From Pigoraptor chileana (taxonomy: Eukaryota; Opisthokonta; Filasterea), in assembly GCA_943704495.1 (NCBI GenBank), contig CALSCR010002091.1:1-49015 (forward strand): a DNA stretch of 49,015 bases. The letters are read 5' to 3'. Made by a program: the position numbers and the translations under genes. Below are positions 32,600 through 44,200 of this stretch, piece after piece (within the stretch, counting starts at the first letter, position 1; each line of letters opens with the position of its first letter). Under the pieces are notes generated by a model that worked only from the letters and a program-made list of their open reading frames with translations, ran no database searches and was not told where the DNA came from.

Positions 32600-35500
32600 A
32601 TGGCGCGCATCCACCCGCTTCCCCCCAATATCGAGTTGAAGATCACTGGCGAAGATCCAATTCTTCGACAGGAGACTGAAGAATGGCGAAGACTTGAGGA
32701 TGTTGTCAAGTCGCAGATGCCTGTTGGGTCACGGTCCCCAGAAGATGACAATCTTTTCCGAATCGTTCGCGGATTATGCAAAGCGGCGAGTTCCCTCGAT
32801 GAAAGGAAACACCAGCATGTGAGCATGCATGAGTTGATCTCATGTCTTACCAATGGCGGCGTCTACGGAGTCGATAGCGACATTGTTATGACGCGCGCAA
32901 ATGCACGGGAACCTGGAACTGGAAAATCGCTGCTGCATGTTGCTGCACACGGGGGCGTCGTCCCCCTCGTTGCGCTGCTTCTGGACTGTGGGGCTGCAAT
33001 CGATGCGCGCGACGCAAGCGGAAGGTGCGGCGTGCTTTGCAACGTGCAATTATCGCTTCTAATGTTTGGTGTTAATAGGAATATAATAGTTCTCGCACCG
33101 AAGCAACTAACGAGAGTGCTCGCTTTCATCCTTGACAGGACTCCGATGCACTACGCCGTTGCACGATCGTTCAACCACACTGTTAAAATATTGCTGCAGC
33201 GCGGCGCCTCCTACACGACGCTCACAAACGAGGGACAAACCGTGATCCACTTTGCTGCGCGATACGATGCGGACAAGATCCTCGGAGTTATACTTGCCTT
33301 TGTGACCATGCAGGAGCCGTCGAGCAACACGAACCTGGCGAATGTTGGGCTTCATAAGCAGCCGCAGTCCGCCGACGACCTCTCCTCTGCTGCATTGAAA
33401 TTGTTGCATCAGAAAGATGCTAAGGTTGGTCTTGTACTCTTTGACATAAATTTGAGCATGTGCGTGATGTCTCTCGTTTGCATCACTTACATTCACATTT
33501 GAACTCGAAGGTCCTTCGAAACTATCAATTGTATTATGTGCGGACTCTGAAATCACACATCTTCTTTTTGTTTTTCGTTGTTGCATATACGAAATGAATT
33601 TCCGCAGGGTCGTTCTCCCCTGCATGTTGCTGCCATGTACGATCGATCCGTCGCGGCGAGATATCTTCTTGAGCTCGGTGCGGACGCGAGCGAGCACGAC
33701 AGCCTAAAAGTAACTCCGCTGGAAACAATGATCGACAAGATGCCCGGCGTCGCAAAGCTGGCTCTCGCCTCGGAAGCATTTGTCATCATAAACAGAACCG
33801 GAAGAAAAATGACGCTGGACCTTGCTGCGTTGGAGCCTCCGCCACCAGCGACACAGGTACGATGTCTGTGTCTTGTTGTGTCTTGATGTGTGCCCATGCC
33901 GGTGTATTTCTGTCCATGTCTGGGTCTTCTGTGTGCTGCGAGGATTAGAGAGATCGTGAAAAAACCAGAGTATTCACTTTTCGCCATGCCTGTGTGGCAG
34001 AGGCACTTTGCACTTTTATGTGTACTCCAATGTGCGATGCAACGCCTGGGAATAACGCGATGTCTTTGGTGTTCTTGCGGTGCATAGGACGAAGCACGGC
34101 ACACGTCGTCGCCCCTTGAGCAGATGGTGCTGCAGAATCGACTGGAGCTCATCGACATGCCGGCCGTTCAGCGCCTTATTTATTACAAGTGGATACATTT
34201 TGGTCGCCACAAGGTGTGTTCGTGTTCGTGTGTGGCTGGTATACGCTCCTGGTGGCATTGGCACAGCAGTATCACTGGACTGGCATGCTTCAATTGCCCA
34301 TACCTCCGATTGCTCATACCCTACCTAACCCTAACCCTTGTCCACTCTTCTAAATCTGGTCCTTAGATGTTGCAAGAGGTGGCCTTCTACTTTGTATACC
34401 TTGCCTTGTGGACAACCGTCGCACTCAGCGCCCCCGAGTCGGAGCGACACATTTACAGCAACGGCCGCGAGTGGCGTGCTGTTGTGGAAGTGTGTGCAAT
34501 GTTGATGTGGGCATACAACATTTTCATTGAGCTCATGGAGATCTATCGGTCTTACCATCAACACAAAATATGGGTCCGTCGCCGGATTAGCGAGCTTTCT
34601 GAAGAACAAGCCGGGTGCGACGCCGACTGGCCGGACCACGAGTATCTCAGTGAGGAGATACAGGCCGTGCGCGCAAAGGGCGTGTTCGGGAACTACGTCT
34701 CCAATGCATGGAATTACTTTGATTGGATGTCCTACCTGACGATTTTTGCGTCGTTTATTGCGAATGTCGACAACATCACCGAGCAGAATACGGAGAGCGC
34801 TCGTCAGAATGTCCGCTGGATGACTGTGGCCCTCATCTTCATGTGGGCAAAGGTCCTCAAACTCGCTCGCGCATTCGAAACATTCGGGCCTTTTGTGGTT
34901 ATGCTTGGCAAGAGTGAGTATTTTCGAGGAATTGGATTGCAGTTGATTTCCTTTGGCCGTTGTGTGCGTAGAGTGCAACGTTTCATTTGAATGGCGGTGC
35001 AACGCTTGTCCAGTGCTGACCCCACCATGACACTTTCATCCCCATCCCCCTGCGCGTGTGCAGTTGTGTGGAATGTTGTGGAGTTTGTCTTTCTCTACGT
35101 CACTTTCCTCATTCCGTTTGTCGTCGGCTTCTATCTCGTGGTCGGCGACTCTGCCCCGGGGGACTTTGGCGAAATTCAGATTGCGCTCATGTCCGTGTAC
35201 AGAATGACCTTTGTTGATTACGACTACGATGAAATTTACGGTGAGTAATACGGCACCTTTTTGCGTACGACATTGAAACATGCATGAAAGGGTGCACTCT
35301 GGCAAATTTTCCCCTTTCCTGTCTTCTAACTTGCCATGCTATTTATCTGCAACCTCTGCCACACGCTTTGTTTGTGTAAACTGCAGCTGCTGATCAAATA
35401 ATGGGACCCATTCTCGTGGCGTCGTGGCTGTTTCTGTCGGGCGTTCTCATGGTCAATCTGTTCGTTGCCATTATGAGCAACACCTTCCAGGTACGCATGC

Positions 35501-36202
35501 AATGCAGACAATTTTCACACACCACACACCTCGCCACAACATACCGTGGATTTTATGTCTGTCTGCAAGTCTCTGCTGGAAATGAGCCGTGCAAGCATTG
35601 CACACTGACTTTGCCCCGCATATCCATTTTTGATTTCCTTCCAACACGCTTCATCCCCACGTGTAAACAAACAACAGATCGTGTACGACAATGCAAAATC
35701 TGTTGCCGCCATGCAGCATGCAGATGCTGTGTTGTCCGTGCAATACGTCATCCCGCTGGACAAACTGCAAGCGCACAGGCGGCACATCCACGCCGAGTGC
35801 AATCCCGACGTTGTTCTCTTTGATGAGGACGATGGTGGGTCGGAAAATCCGCGTGACCAGCTGCGAAACCTGCGTGAAGAGATATACGGCGTGGTCGTTT
35901 CGCAGACAGAAACAATCACCCAGATGTCGCGTCAGCTGGACGAACTGAAGACGCTGATGCAGATGATGCAGAGTGGGGGTACTTTGCAACAGCCGCAGTT
36001 CGGGAGCCGCACAGGCAGTGTCGTGAATGTAAGCGACTACACATACGGGCAGTCCAGCTATCTTCATGGTCCCGGAAGTGCTATTGCGCTGCCCACCGGC
36101 GCAGACGACCCCAGTTCTAATCCCTCAGTCCCCACGATGCTTGCGGCCAGTGGGCGCGGAAGCCAACTCCCTCCGCTTACAAAGGATCGCCCGACAGAAT
36201 AA
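32600..36202 (+). CDS. ankyrin-repeat TRP-type cation channel (8 exons)
   Basis: 812 residues. Exons: 32600-33024, 33139-33424, 33608-33856, 34088-34213, 34367-34913, 35064-35240, 35387-35490, 35678-36202. At least three or four ankyrin repeats lie in residues 105-275 (KSLLHVAAHGGVVPLVALLL, TPMHYAVARSFNHTVKILL, QTVIHFAARYDADKIL, RSPLHVAAMYDRSVAARYLL). Hydrophobic segments follow: FYFVYLALWTTVAL, VVEVCAMLMWAYNIFIEL, YLTIFASFIANV, WMTVALIFMWAKVLKL, VVEFVFLYVTFLIPFVVGFY, then a pore-like loop (GDFGEIQIALMSVYRMTF) and S6 (VLMVNLFVAIMSNTFQIV). N-terminal ankyrins plus this pore/S6 pattern fit the TRP superfamily, somewhere near TRPV/TRPC. I cannot name a subfamily. The tail carries a short predicted coiled coil (ITQMSRQLDELKTLMQMM). 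The gene has a gttggt donor at intron 2, weaker than the others. Confidence 0.85.
34318..34341 (+). repeat. telomere-like CCCTAA motif near a 3' splice site
   Basis: taccctacctaaccctaacc ends about 25 bases before the acceptor of TRP exon 5. It also supplies CTAAC branch-point-like sequence. Confidence 0.5.
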
Positions 36203-37112
36203 GCGTGCCTCTATGTGCTGTGTTGCATTGTGTGTGTGCGTTGCATTGCGTGTGTGCGTTGCATTGCGTTGTTGCTGCATTGCGTTGTTGCATTGCGTTG
36301 CGTTGTTGCTATATTGCGTTGTTGCATTGCGTGTGTGCGTTGCATTGCTTGTGCAGTATCTTTTCGGTCGCATATGTTGTGTGTGCTTACTGACTGGTTC
36401 AGATGATGCCACTGACGACACTCGTGTGTTAATAACATATCGACCTATCGAATACTGCATTCAAGAGTTGTCGCCCGTCACCGATAGTGTCTCCAACTGA
36501 ATCAGCGCGGCCCTGCGGCTGCACTGACCCTAGCCGAGCCAGTCGGCAGCGTACATATCATGCGTCAGTCAGTGCTGCTGACACCCGCTCGGATGAGGCG
36601 CGAATGCACTATTCACTGTCTGAGACCTTGTGAAGTCACGGCCGTTCTGAGATCAAGTTGAGTGAGTTGAGTGGTTGTACGTACTGATCGGTGGCAGACA
36701 AATCGTGATGAGTGACGAGACCAAAGGGATGGGCTAGGGTTGACTTGTAATGCGCTAGGGTTGATTACAAAACAATGACAATGGCAGGCGCACTTATGAC
36801 GCGTTGTCGCACATACACACACACACAGACGAGGGAGTGTGCACACGCCGAGCCTCGATTTGGTTTCATCACGTGGACGGACATTCCTGGCACAGCATAA
36901 TTGCGATGTGGCGTGTGCTTGCCGCAGAGCATTTCTACTTTGTGTTTTCCCTCGTTGCATTGCTGAGGTGACTGATCTGTGGTGGACTGGATATGAGTGA
37001 AGAATTTCTCTTCTACAAAACATTCATCACACTCTATCAATCCAAAGCCACAGTCTTCTCCCCCCCCGCCCCCCTCGATAGCAGGGGACGGGCCCCTCTC
37101 ACTGCGCTCAAG
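36203..37112. other. intergenic, TRP-type channel to NAD kinase
   Basis: It begins with a minisatellite (36221-36356), then mixed sequence. An 11-base unit GCTAGGGTTGA is duplicated near 36732 and 36751. No supported gene. An in-frame upstream ATG at 36993 extends the NAD kinase frame but is not preferred. Confidence 0.6.
36221..36356 (+). repeat. variable minisatellite built on GTTGCATTGC
   Basis: Repeated GTTGCATTGC units alternate with GTGTGTGC or GTTGTTGCT spacers, starting 19 bases after the TRP stop codon. It probably sits in the 3' untranslated region. Confidence 0.85.
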
Positions 37113-38501
37113 ATGCTTGCGGCGGGAAGACGCAATGGACAGCATCTGCTGAATTTGATTTCTCCGGCATCCACTTCAACCCTCGCTTGGTGTCCTCGTC
37201 CCGCACGGCGCACCCTGGATGCCCTAACTATTCAAAGCCATACACATACTCATATCCATGTGCGGTTGATTTCGTCTTCAGTGTCACAGTTGCGACCAAA
37301 GTACTGGACGTGGGAGGATGACTACGACATTGCTCAGCCCGCTATGCAAACGGTCGCGCAAGCAAAACCACAGCAAACACCCATCGCCGAGGACGAGTCG
37401 GGATCTCCCGCGGGAGAGCGCCAGCGCACTGTGTTGCGCACGACGACGTTTTCGCGGGACAGTGGCACTAGGTCGCTTCCCGACGTCAATCTGCGGCGAG
37501 TCCTTGTGGTGTCCAAGCAGACACGCTACGAGTACGAGCGTGCACGTTATGAGGCGTCGAGTGACAATGATGTGCGCACGCTTCTTGCAAAGCGGGGCTC
37601 TGACTACGAGGGCCTGAAACTGCGCCACGACATACACACGCGCGGGCTCGAGGTGATGCTGCGCGAGATTGAGCGGCGGGGTGTTGAGGCTCGTGTTGTC
37701 CGCTCGTCTGAGCTGAGTGAAGACGACGTGCACGGTGTTGATGCCGTGTTCTCCGCGGGCGGCGACGGTATCTTTCTTCAGGCAGCAGGCAAGATATATG
37801 GGGATGTCCCTGCAATCGGCGTCAACACCGATCCCGAGCGGTCTGCCGGCCACCTGTGCATCCGTGTGGCGTGGGTGGGTCCACTACTCGACCGCATTCT
37901 TTCAGGGACGATGAAGTGGATGTGGCGGCAGCGAATGCGCGTGTCGTTGATTGACGCCGACAAAAAGACTGTTCTTCGCCAGCGTGCGCTCAACGAAATC
38001 ATGATTGCAGAATCGAATCCGTGGCGGACGTCCTACTACGAGATGTTCTTTGACGGGCGCGGCGGGGAGAAGCAGAAGTCGTCGGGGCTGATCGTATGCA
38101 CGGGAACGGGATCGACTGCCTGGTTGAGCAACATTGCGAAAATCGACGCCGAAAAGGTGCGATCTCTGCTTGAAATTGCCGGGTGTCGTGAGGATGCGCG
38201 GTCGGGAGTGCGCGATCCTGCGGAAATTGCGGCGCAGTTCAACGCCTCGATTGCACGTGACCCCGCGGAGCCCCGTATGCAGTTTGTGGTGCGCGAGCCG
38301 ATAGTCAACGGCATCTTCGGGGTGAGTCAGCAGCGCGGGTTTGCCAAGGAGATTGTCGTGCGCAGTCGCGGATGGGACATGCGGCTGGTGATTGACGGCG
38401 CGTCCACGTTTGTGTTCAACGACGGACGCACGGCCCTTGTCGAGATGCCCGAGGAGGACGCCGTGCTCACTCCCGCAAAGAACTGGAGGGACGACCCCTG
38501 A
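37113..38501 (+). CDS. mitochondrial-type NAD kinase (NADK2 family), intronless
   Basis: Phosphorylates NAD+ to NADP+. 462 residues in a single exon. Residues 1-65 are rich in Arg/Ser/Ala with hydrophobic residues and no acidic run (MLAAGRRNGQHLLNLISPAS), a plausible mitochondrial presequence, which is why I start at 37113 and not at the upstream ATG 36993. The NADK2 phrases are striking: VLVVSKQTRYEYERARYE, LRHDIHTRGLEVML, AIGVNTDPERSAGHLC, MKWMWRQRMRV, ALNEIMIAESNPWRTSYYE, EKQKSSGLIVCTGTGSTAW, VREPIVNGIFGVSQQRGF and VRSRGWDMRLVIDGA. The GGDG loop is present but reads GGDGI, where GGDGT is usual. Animal-type NADK2 is uncommon outside opisthokonts and some protists. A nocturnin-like NADP phosphatase gene lies 15 kb upstream. 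Confidence 0.92.
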   Translation: MLAAGRRNGQHLLNLISPASTSTLAWCPRPARRTLDALTIQSHTHTHIHVRLISSSVSQLRPKYWTWEDDYDIAQPAMQTVAQAKPQQTPIAEDESGSPAGERQRTVLRTTTFSRDSGTRSLPDVNLRRVLVVSKQTRYEYERARYEASSDNDVRTLLAKRGSDYEGLKLRHDIHTRGLEVMLREIERRGVEARVVRSSELSEDDVHGVDAVFSAGGDGIFLQAAGKIYGDVPAIGVNTDPERSAGHLCIRVAWVGPLLDRILSGTMKWMWRQRMRVSLIDADKKTVLRQRALNEIMIAESNPWRTSYYEMFFDGRGGEKQKSSGLIVCTGTGSTAWLSNIAKIDAEKVRSLLEIAGCREDARSGVRDPAEIAAQFNASIARDPAEPRMQFVVREPIVNGIFGVSQQRGFAKEIVVRSRGWDMRLVIDGASTFVFNDGRTALVEMPEEDAVLTPAKNWRDDP

Positions 38502-39646
38502 TGATGCCAGCCCTGGACTCTGCTATGATGGCCCGGCGCCTGACCAGCGGCTCCAGTCTGGCTCCCTGTTGGGACGCGGCGAGTGGGCTGTGGGATCAGA
38601 TGCAGTACCTCGTGTGCCTGCGAGTCCCAGGCTGAGTCTCTGCTTTATGGTATTGTGTGCCGTTGTGTAATGATGGTCTTGTCTCGGTTCGGCTCGCACA
38701 TTCATTGAATCCATTCCTTTTTTCGAGCACGCGACAGTTGTTGGGGCATCGTGCATCCAATGGCACGACATTCTCCGGAGGTATATTGCTGTTCCGTCGC
38801 TCCTCCATTGCTACTTCGCAATGGACGGCTTGTGGCTGCCGACGGACAGCAGAGAGGGGGCTTGATATGCCTTGTCCACCGATTGGAAGCTACGTAATGT
38901 CTCGAACTACTCTCGCCATGTGTGACGATTCGTGCGCATCGTGCGCGTGCTGTCATTGGAGTGTGCGCCGGATGATCCGACTGACTTGACGACTCTCAAA
39001 CAGTTCTGCCAATGTGGCGTTTGCGATGCGTTGGCTCTTTGGATTTCGTTTTTGGACGAAGTGACTCCCATCGAAGGTTGAGATGTCATTGTGATGCCAG
39101 TACTGCGATAAATGCAGGCATTGCAGCGCCCCTTTCACTTTTTGACGCCTCGGTTGATTACCCCTCAGTCATTTGTCTCTCCAGTACACTAAGCGCGCTG
39201 TTCGCTTTCAACTGGTCTTATTTTCCCGTTTCGATTGAGAAGACTGTCCATGAGCCTAATAATACCTAGCAGCCAATCCTGAGCGTGTGTCCGCAACCGC
39301 CAACAAAGTCAGTCATGAGTACCTCGACCTAACAACGTCCAGAGCCAGTGAACTCGAAACTGAATGCATTCCACAACACACCCTTTTAATATAATAGAAT
39401 TACACGCCGACAAAACAAGTCGCGTAACGGGCTGTCGCGTCCTCACACAGGAGCGAGCAACTTATCCAACCACGCGGCTGACGAGAGGTACACAAGCATT
39501 CAGCTCAGTTGTCAATAAATAAATTCAGCGGACAACATTAAGAGCATACGCCTCGCCTGAGTCGATCAGATTGCGACTGAGCAAAGTCAAAGTAGCCATC
39601 CGCGCCGTCCAGCTGTTACCCGGATGCGAGTCGATTGAGTCGTGGC
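38502..39646. other. convergent intergenic, NAD kinase and kinase-cyclase genes
   Basis: More than 1.1 kb between two converging genes, without any frame showing domain similarity. Several short open frames exist on both strands, none convincing. Contents unknown. Confidence 0.6.
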
Positions 39647-41191
39647 TCAAACGGTCGACACCCGCGGCTGACTGAATTGGCCGTCGTCGCCGTGCAGCTC
39701 CACAACAACGGCTGCCGGACTGGCCGTCGGGCGCGCCACAGCAGACGCGGGACGTGATGCGGCAAGTAGGGCAAGGTACGCCTCTGCAAGCACTTCGAGG
39801 CGACTGACGGCGTCGGAGGCAGACATTCTGTGGCGTGGGTTGTGTGCCCAACAAGACTCGAGAAACTCGATATAATCGACACTAACACTGCGCGGAATGC
39901 GAGGTCGAAGGCCTGCACCAAAGAGCGTGCATCGCCACGAACAGTGTGGGGAGCGAGTGAGATGATGAGAGAAAAGAACAAACCACAGACGGCGAACACA
40001 CGAGGGTAAGGTGCCAAAAACGCTTGACAATTACAATGTGTCTGAAATTTTACATGGACAAGGACACACACAGCCATAGAAGTTATGGAAACAGACACAA
40101 ACACATAAACACAAGCACACACCCATACTATTAAACACATATGAAACCCAATGGTTCAAAAATGCACAACAAATGAATACACACCTTCCGTAACCATGCC
40201 CACGAGCGAAATCCAGTCGGCATTTCGCTCGCCATACGGTATTGCCATCATGAATATTTCGTATGCAGCGATTCCAAGGCCATACACGTCACTTGGCGTG
40301 CCGAGATCATTGACGGAGCCACTGCAAGCAACGGCCAACACAGCGCAAGGGTTGTGGTGGGTTGTGGAGTCGGCAAGCAGCGAGCACGAGCATCAGATGA
40401 TGGGGCGGGCGTCAGACTGTCGGTGTAAGCAATGTGCACTCTGTTCATCCGACTGACTAGCATGCACGTGACTGTCGTCGCTGAAGTCGGCGTTGCTGGC
40501 TGTTGCCATGCGCCACACAAATATGCCGCCCAACCAAAACACCCACTTTAGATACTCGGGGGCCGTCCAGTACCCCGATCCTCCGTCCGTCGCAGCAAGT
40601 GACAGCCCAAAATCGCCGATTTTGATGCGCCATGCCTCCGTGAGCTGCGTTTGTTCAAAGAAGGAGTAAAAGTGAGCGACGGCAGTCCCTTTCGGCAATG
40701 CATTTCCACAACAAAGCCCTCTCAGGCTCTGGCCAGAGCCGACAACGCCACCCGGATTGTCCGCACAGACACCCACCCACATCCCGCCCGTGTGAATGTT
40801 TGCGTGTACAATGGCCGGCCGTCGCCCGTGAAGGTATGCGAGCGCTTTTGCAATGTCTGTCACCATGACAAGACGCCGCTCAAATGTGAAATCATGCTTG
40901 TATGCCATGTCGGGTGCCGGTGGAATGGTTCCCTTTGGTTGCTTAGCACCCGCCGCGCGCAAGAGTGTCCGCAGTGAGCCCCGCGACGCATACTCAAACA
41001 CCATCAAGGGCTCTAAAACGTCAATGGCGACGCCGAGAAGCTCGAGGATGTTGGGGTGACGCAATTGTCTGCGGTTGCAAACGAGACGAGAGCGAATTGG
41101 AAAGAGCAACAGTATTTAAATCATGTCAGCCATTGCAGAGCCAAGACGACAGTGCGCGATGCCCAACTCGGAAGCCGCAGACGTGGTGAAG

Positions 41192-41238
<47 letters not shown>

Positions 41239-44200
41239 GACACACATGCCGAGGACTCGCTCACATCCGCACGGCGAGGTCGGCGCGAACGTCAAGCCAT
41301 TTGGCCTCGTGCCGCAGCACTTGCGCAGGCAACTTGCGAATCGTAACGCGAATTCCGTTCCAACGGCCCATGTGCACGGCGCCAGAGTACATGGTTGTGC
41401 CGGAAATTTCCTGTTTGAACAAAACGAAAGAAGAGAAATAAGGTCAGATACACCGTAACAAAAAAAAAAGGGAATTAAGAAGTAGGATTACACCAGTGTA
41501 TGCGGCGCCAGTTCTTGACACCCACCCACACCACCCACACACATTCAGAGAGCAGCCAAAGATTCGCGGCAAATCGACACAAAACAACTGCAACCACGAG
41601 GACGAACGCATTGCAGCCTCCACACGCGCACCCACCTCCAACACGTCGACGCCGGCGCCATCAATCTTCCAAAATGTCAGCGACGACAGGGACATGCGCT
41701 TGCCACGGAGACGCGCGCCTCCAGGAACGCGCAGGATCATCGCTTCATTTTCCACGTTATCCGATGCGCCGTCAGCTCCATCGTCAGACACTCCTTTGCG
41801 GGCTCCCATCTTCACAGCAGAGTTCAGGTCAGCGACAGCGTCGATGTCTGTGCCGATGTCACCAAGATTGACCGCGCTCACACTCGCTCCTGCACCCACC
41901 GCCGGGACTGCAGCCACGGCGCCGCTGCTTGGAGGAGCATGGCGGTGGGTGGTGGGGCTTAATGATGATCCGTCGTGACGCACTTTCGGCAGTGACGGAA
42001 ACCGCCGCAAGGCAAGCGATTGAGGCACAGCCTGCACTAGTACAGGGACAGAGTGTGTGGATTTATGAGGATTCACGCAGTAACATCGATGAGCAAACTC
42101 TCAGAGATATGCGAATTGAGCGACACAGCCACGCACAGACCCAAGCAAAGAAAAGACACGCGCGTCAATCAAAACCTATCTCTGTCTCTGCGTGGTGACT
42201 TGCATCCAACTTGAACAAAAAAAACAGAACACCAACAAAACAACACATGCATGCAAAACCTCGAGCCCAGGCAGACCCATGCCACTGCTCACTGCGCGAC
42301 CACTTGCCTCCCAGACGGCAACCGCAGAGACCGTCATGCCTCCCCCCGTATACCGACGGCGAAGGCTTCCGTGGTGGGCATTCTGTGTCGTCGTCGACTG
42401 GATGGACCCGTCACGTGCGCTGTGATGGCCTGGAACCGATACCGCAATCTCGCCAATTTCGGCGAGACGAACTGTACTTTTTGCAAAGGCTGGCATGGTG
42501 GCGGTTGCCTCACACATGGCGGGTACCGTCATGAGAATCTGGAGTGTCCGGAATGAAAAAGAGGGTGTGAGTGTGCGTGCGTGGCGAGGCGTTCAGGCAG
42601 GGTGACGATGTCGAATGAAACGCATAAATAAAAAAAACGCAACACACGCAACCAAACAAACGACAACATCAACGCCAACAACATCAATGCCACTCACCTG
42701 ACCCGGACCCGCACACTTTCGGAATGCGGCGGCGGTTTTAATGATGTGACCGCGGTATGACGCACGCGATGGCGGCATGAAGTCAAAAGACGCCACCTTG
42801 AGCTCCTTGCCCTGCTTCTTAGCGGCTGTCGACGCCGAGCCAGCCAGCCCCCCGGATGTACCTGCGCCCGCAACCCCGGCGTCCTCATCGCCGACAAGCG
42901 ACCGTTCGCACTCGCCATAGTCGATGCCGAGGCGAAGCGGTAGACCCCTGAACACAACAGACGCGGAATCGCATCCGCCGCGACAATCTGCGACGAGCTG
43001 CGCGGGATCGAGGGCGCGGGGCAGCACGTGGTCCTCCGCAGCCTCGCGCTCGATGGACGAGACACACTCCAGGAAGCCATCGACGGCATCTTGCAGCACG
43101 GGCGCGCACAGCGGGAGGGCAAGAAGCTCATCGGGCCAATCGAGGGCGGCGAGAGACACCTGGCAGGCGCACGCCCACAGCACGGCGTTGGATGCACTCT
43201 TGAAGGCAATCACTGTTTGCGTGCGTGGATGAGAAACAAAAGGCAAATTGGAGACGCAACGAAGGGCGATTTCAGTCGATGTTACATAATATACCATGCA
43301 GACAAAGCGAAAGCACGAGAAATGCAGGATTCGTCTTAGGTGCTATGTGCGCGGACTCCACAAGAGCACGCGAGAGAAAAGACACAGTGATGCAAAGCGA
43401 GTGCACGTGACCAACGACGTACGCACCCATCTTGTCCATGTCGGAGCGCACTTCGTACCCCTCGTGCTCGTCCATTAGCCGCCGCATCTCAGCCGTCATG
43501 AGCGGAATTGCCTTGCGCATCGCGTGCGGCGCAACGTCCCACAATAAGTTGCCAAAGGCGACGTCGCAGTGGGCAATCGCAACGGGCGGAATGGGCGGAT
43601 GGGCCGGCTGACGCACAATCGATGCACGTGACAGAGGCAAAGGCACGGCGGGGCCCACGGCGAGCAGGCCTCCCGCCCCAAACTGCTGCTGCTGCCACAA
43701 TTGTTGTTGTTGTTGTTGTTGCGCACCGGATGCATATGACGCCCCGGATGCCATCGCCCCGGCCTCGCCCCTTGGTGTGAGAACAGGGGACTGACCGCCA
43801 CCACCGCGGTTCGATCCCGGGGACGCGGATGGGGACGGCAGACGCAACGAGTGCGGTGGCGGAAGCTGCACGGTGAGAGATGTGCGCGGAAGCAGGCGGA
43901 GGCGCTCCACAATCGAGGGAAACGACGGCCGGTCGGCGACTTCCTTGGCCCAGCAGGACGTCATGAGAGCCTTGAGTGGCTGCGGTTCGTGTTGTGTGTG
44001 TGTATATGTGGGTGCATATTTGTTTTGTGTATTGAAAAATATGTAGGATTCAGTCAGTGTCATAGGCGCCTTTTGCATTTGGACTCCACAAGTATTGTAA
44101 AAGAAAAAATTGAGTGTGACTGCTGACAAAAAAACATATGCACACACACACACACACACATACACACAATATACACAAGGCGCAAATTAGAAACCCACAA

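Noticed and set aside
36125-36460. Frames rich in Ala-Thr-Gln-Asn or Cys-Val repeats
   Set aside because: They are translations of the GTTGCATTGC minisatellite after the TRP-type stop codon.
39241-39290. Possible repeat copy in the NADK2 / kinase-cyclase spacer (gtccatgagcctaataatac)
   Set aside because: The match is short and the right half is absent, so it does not overturn the intron-only pattern.
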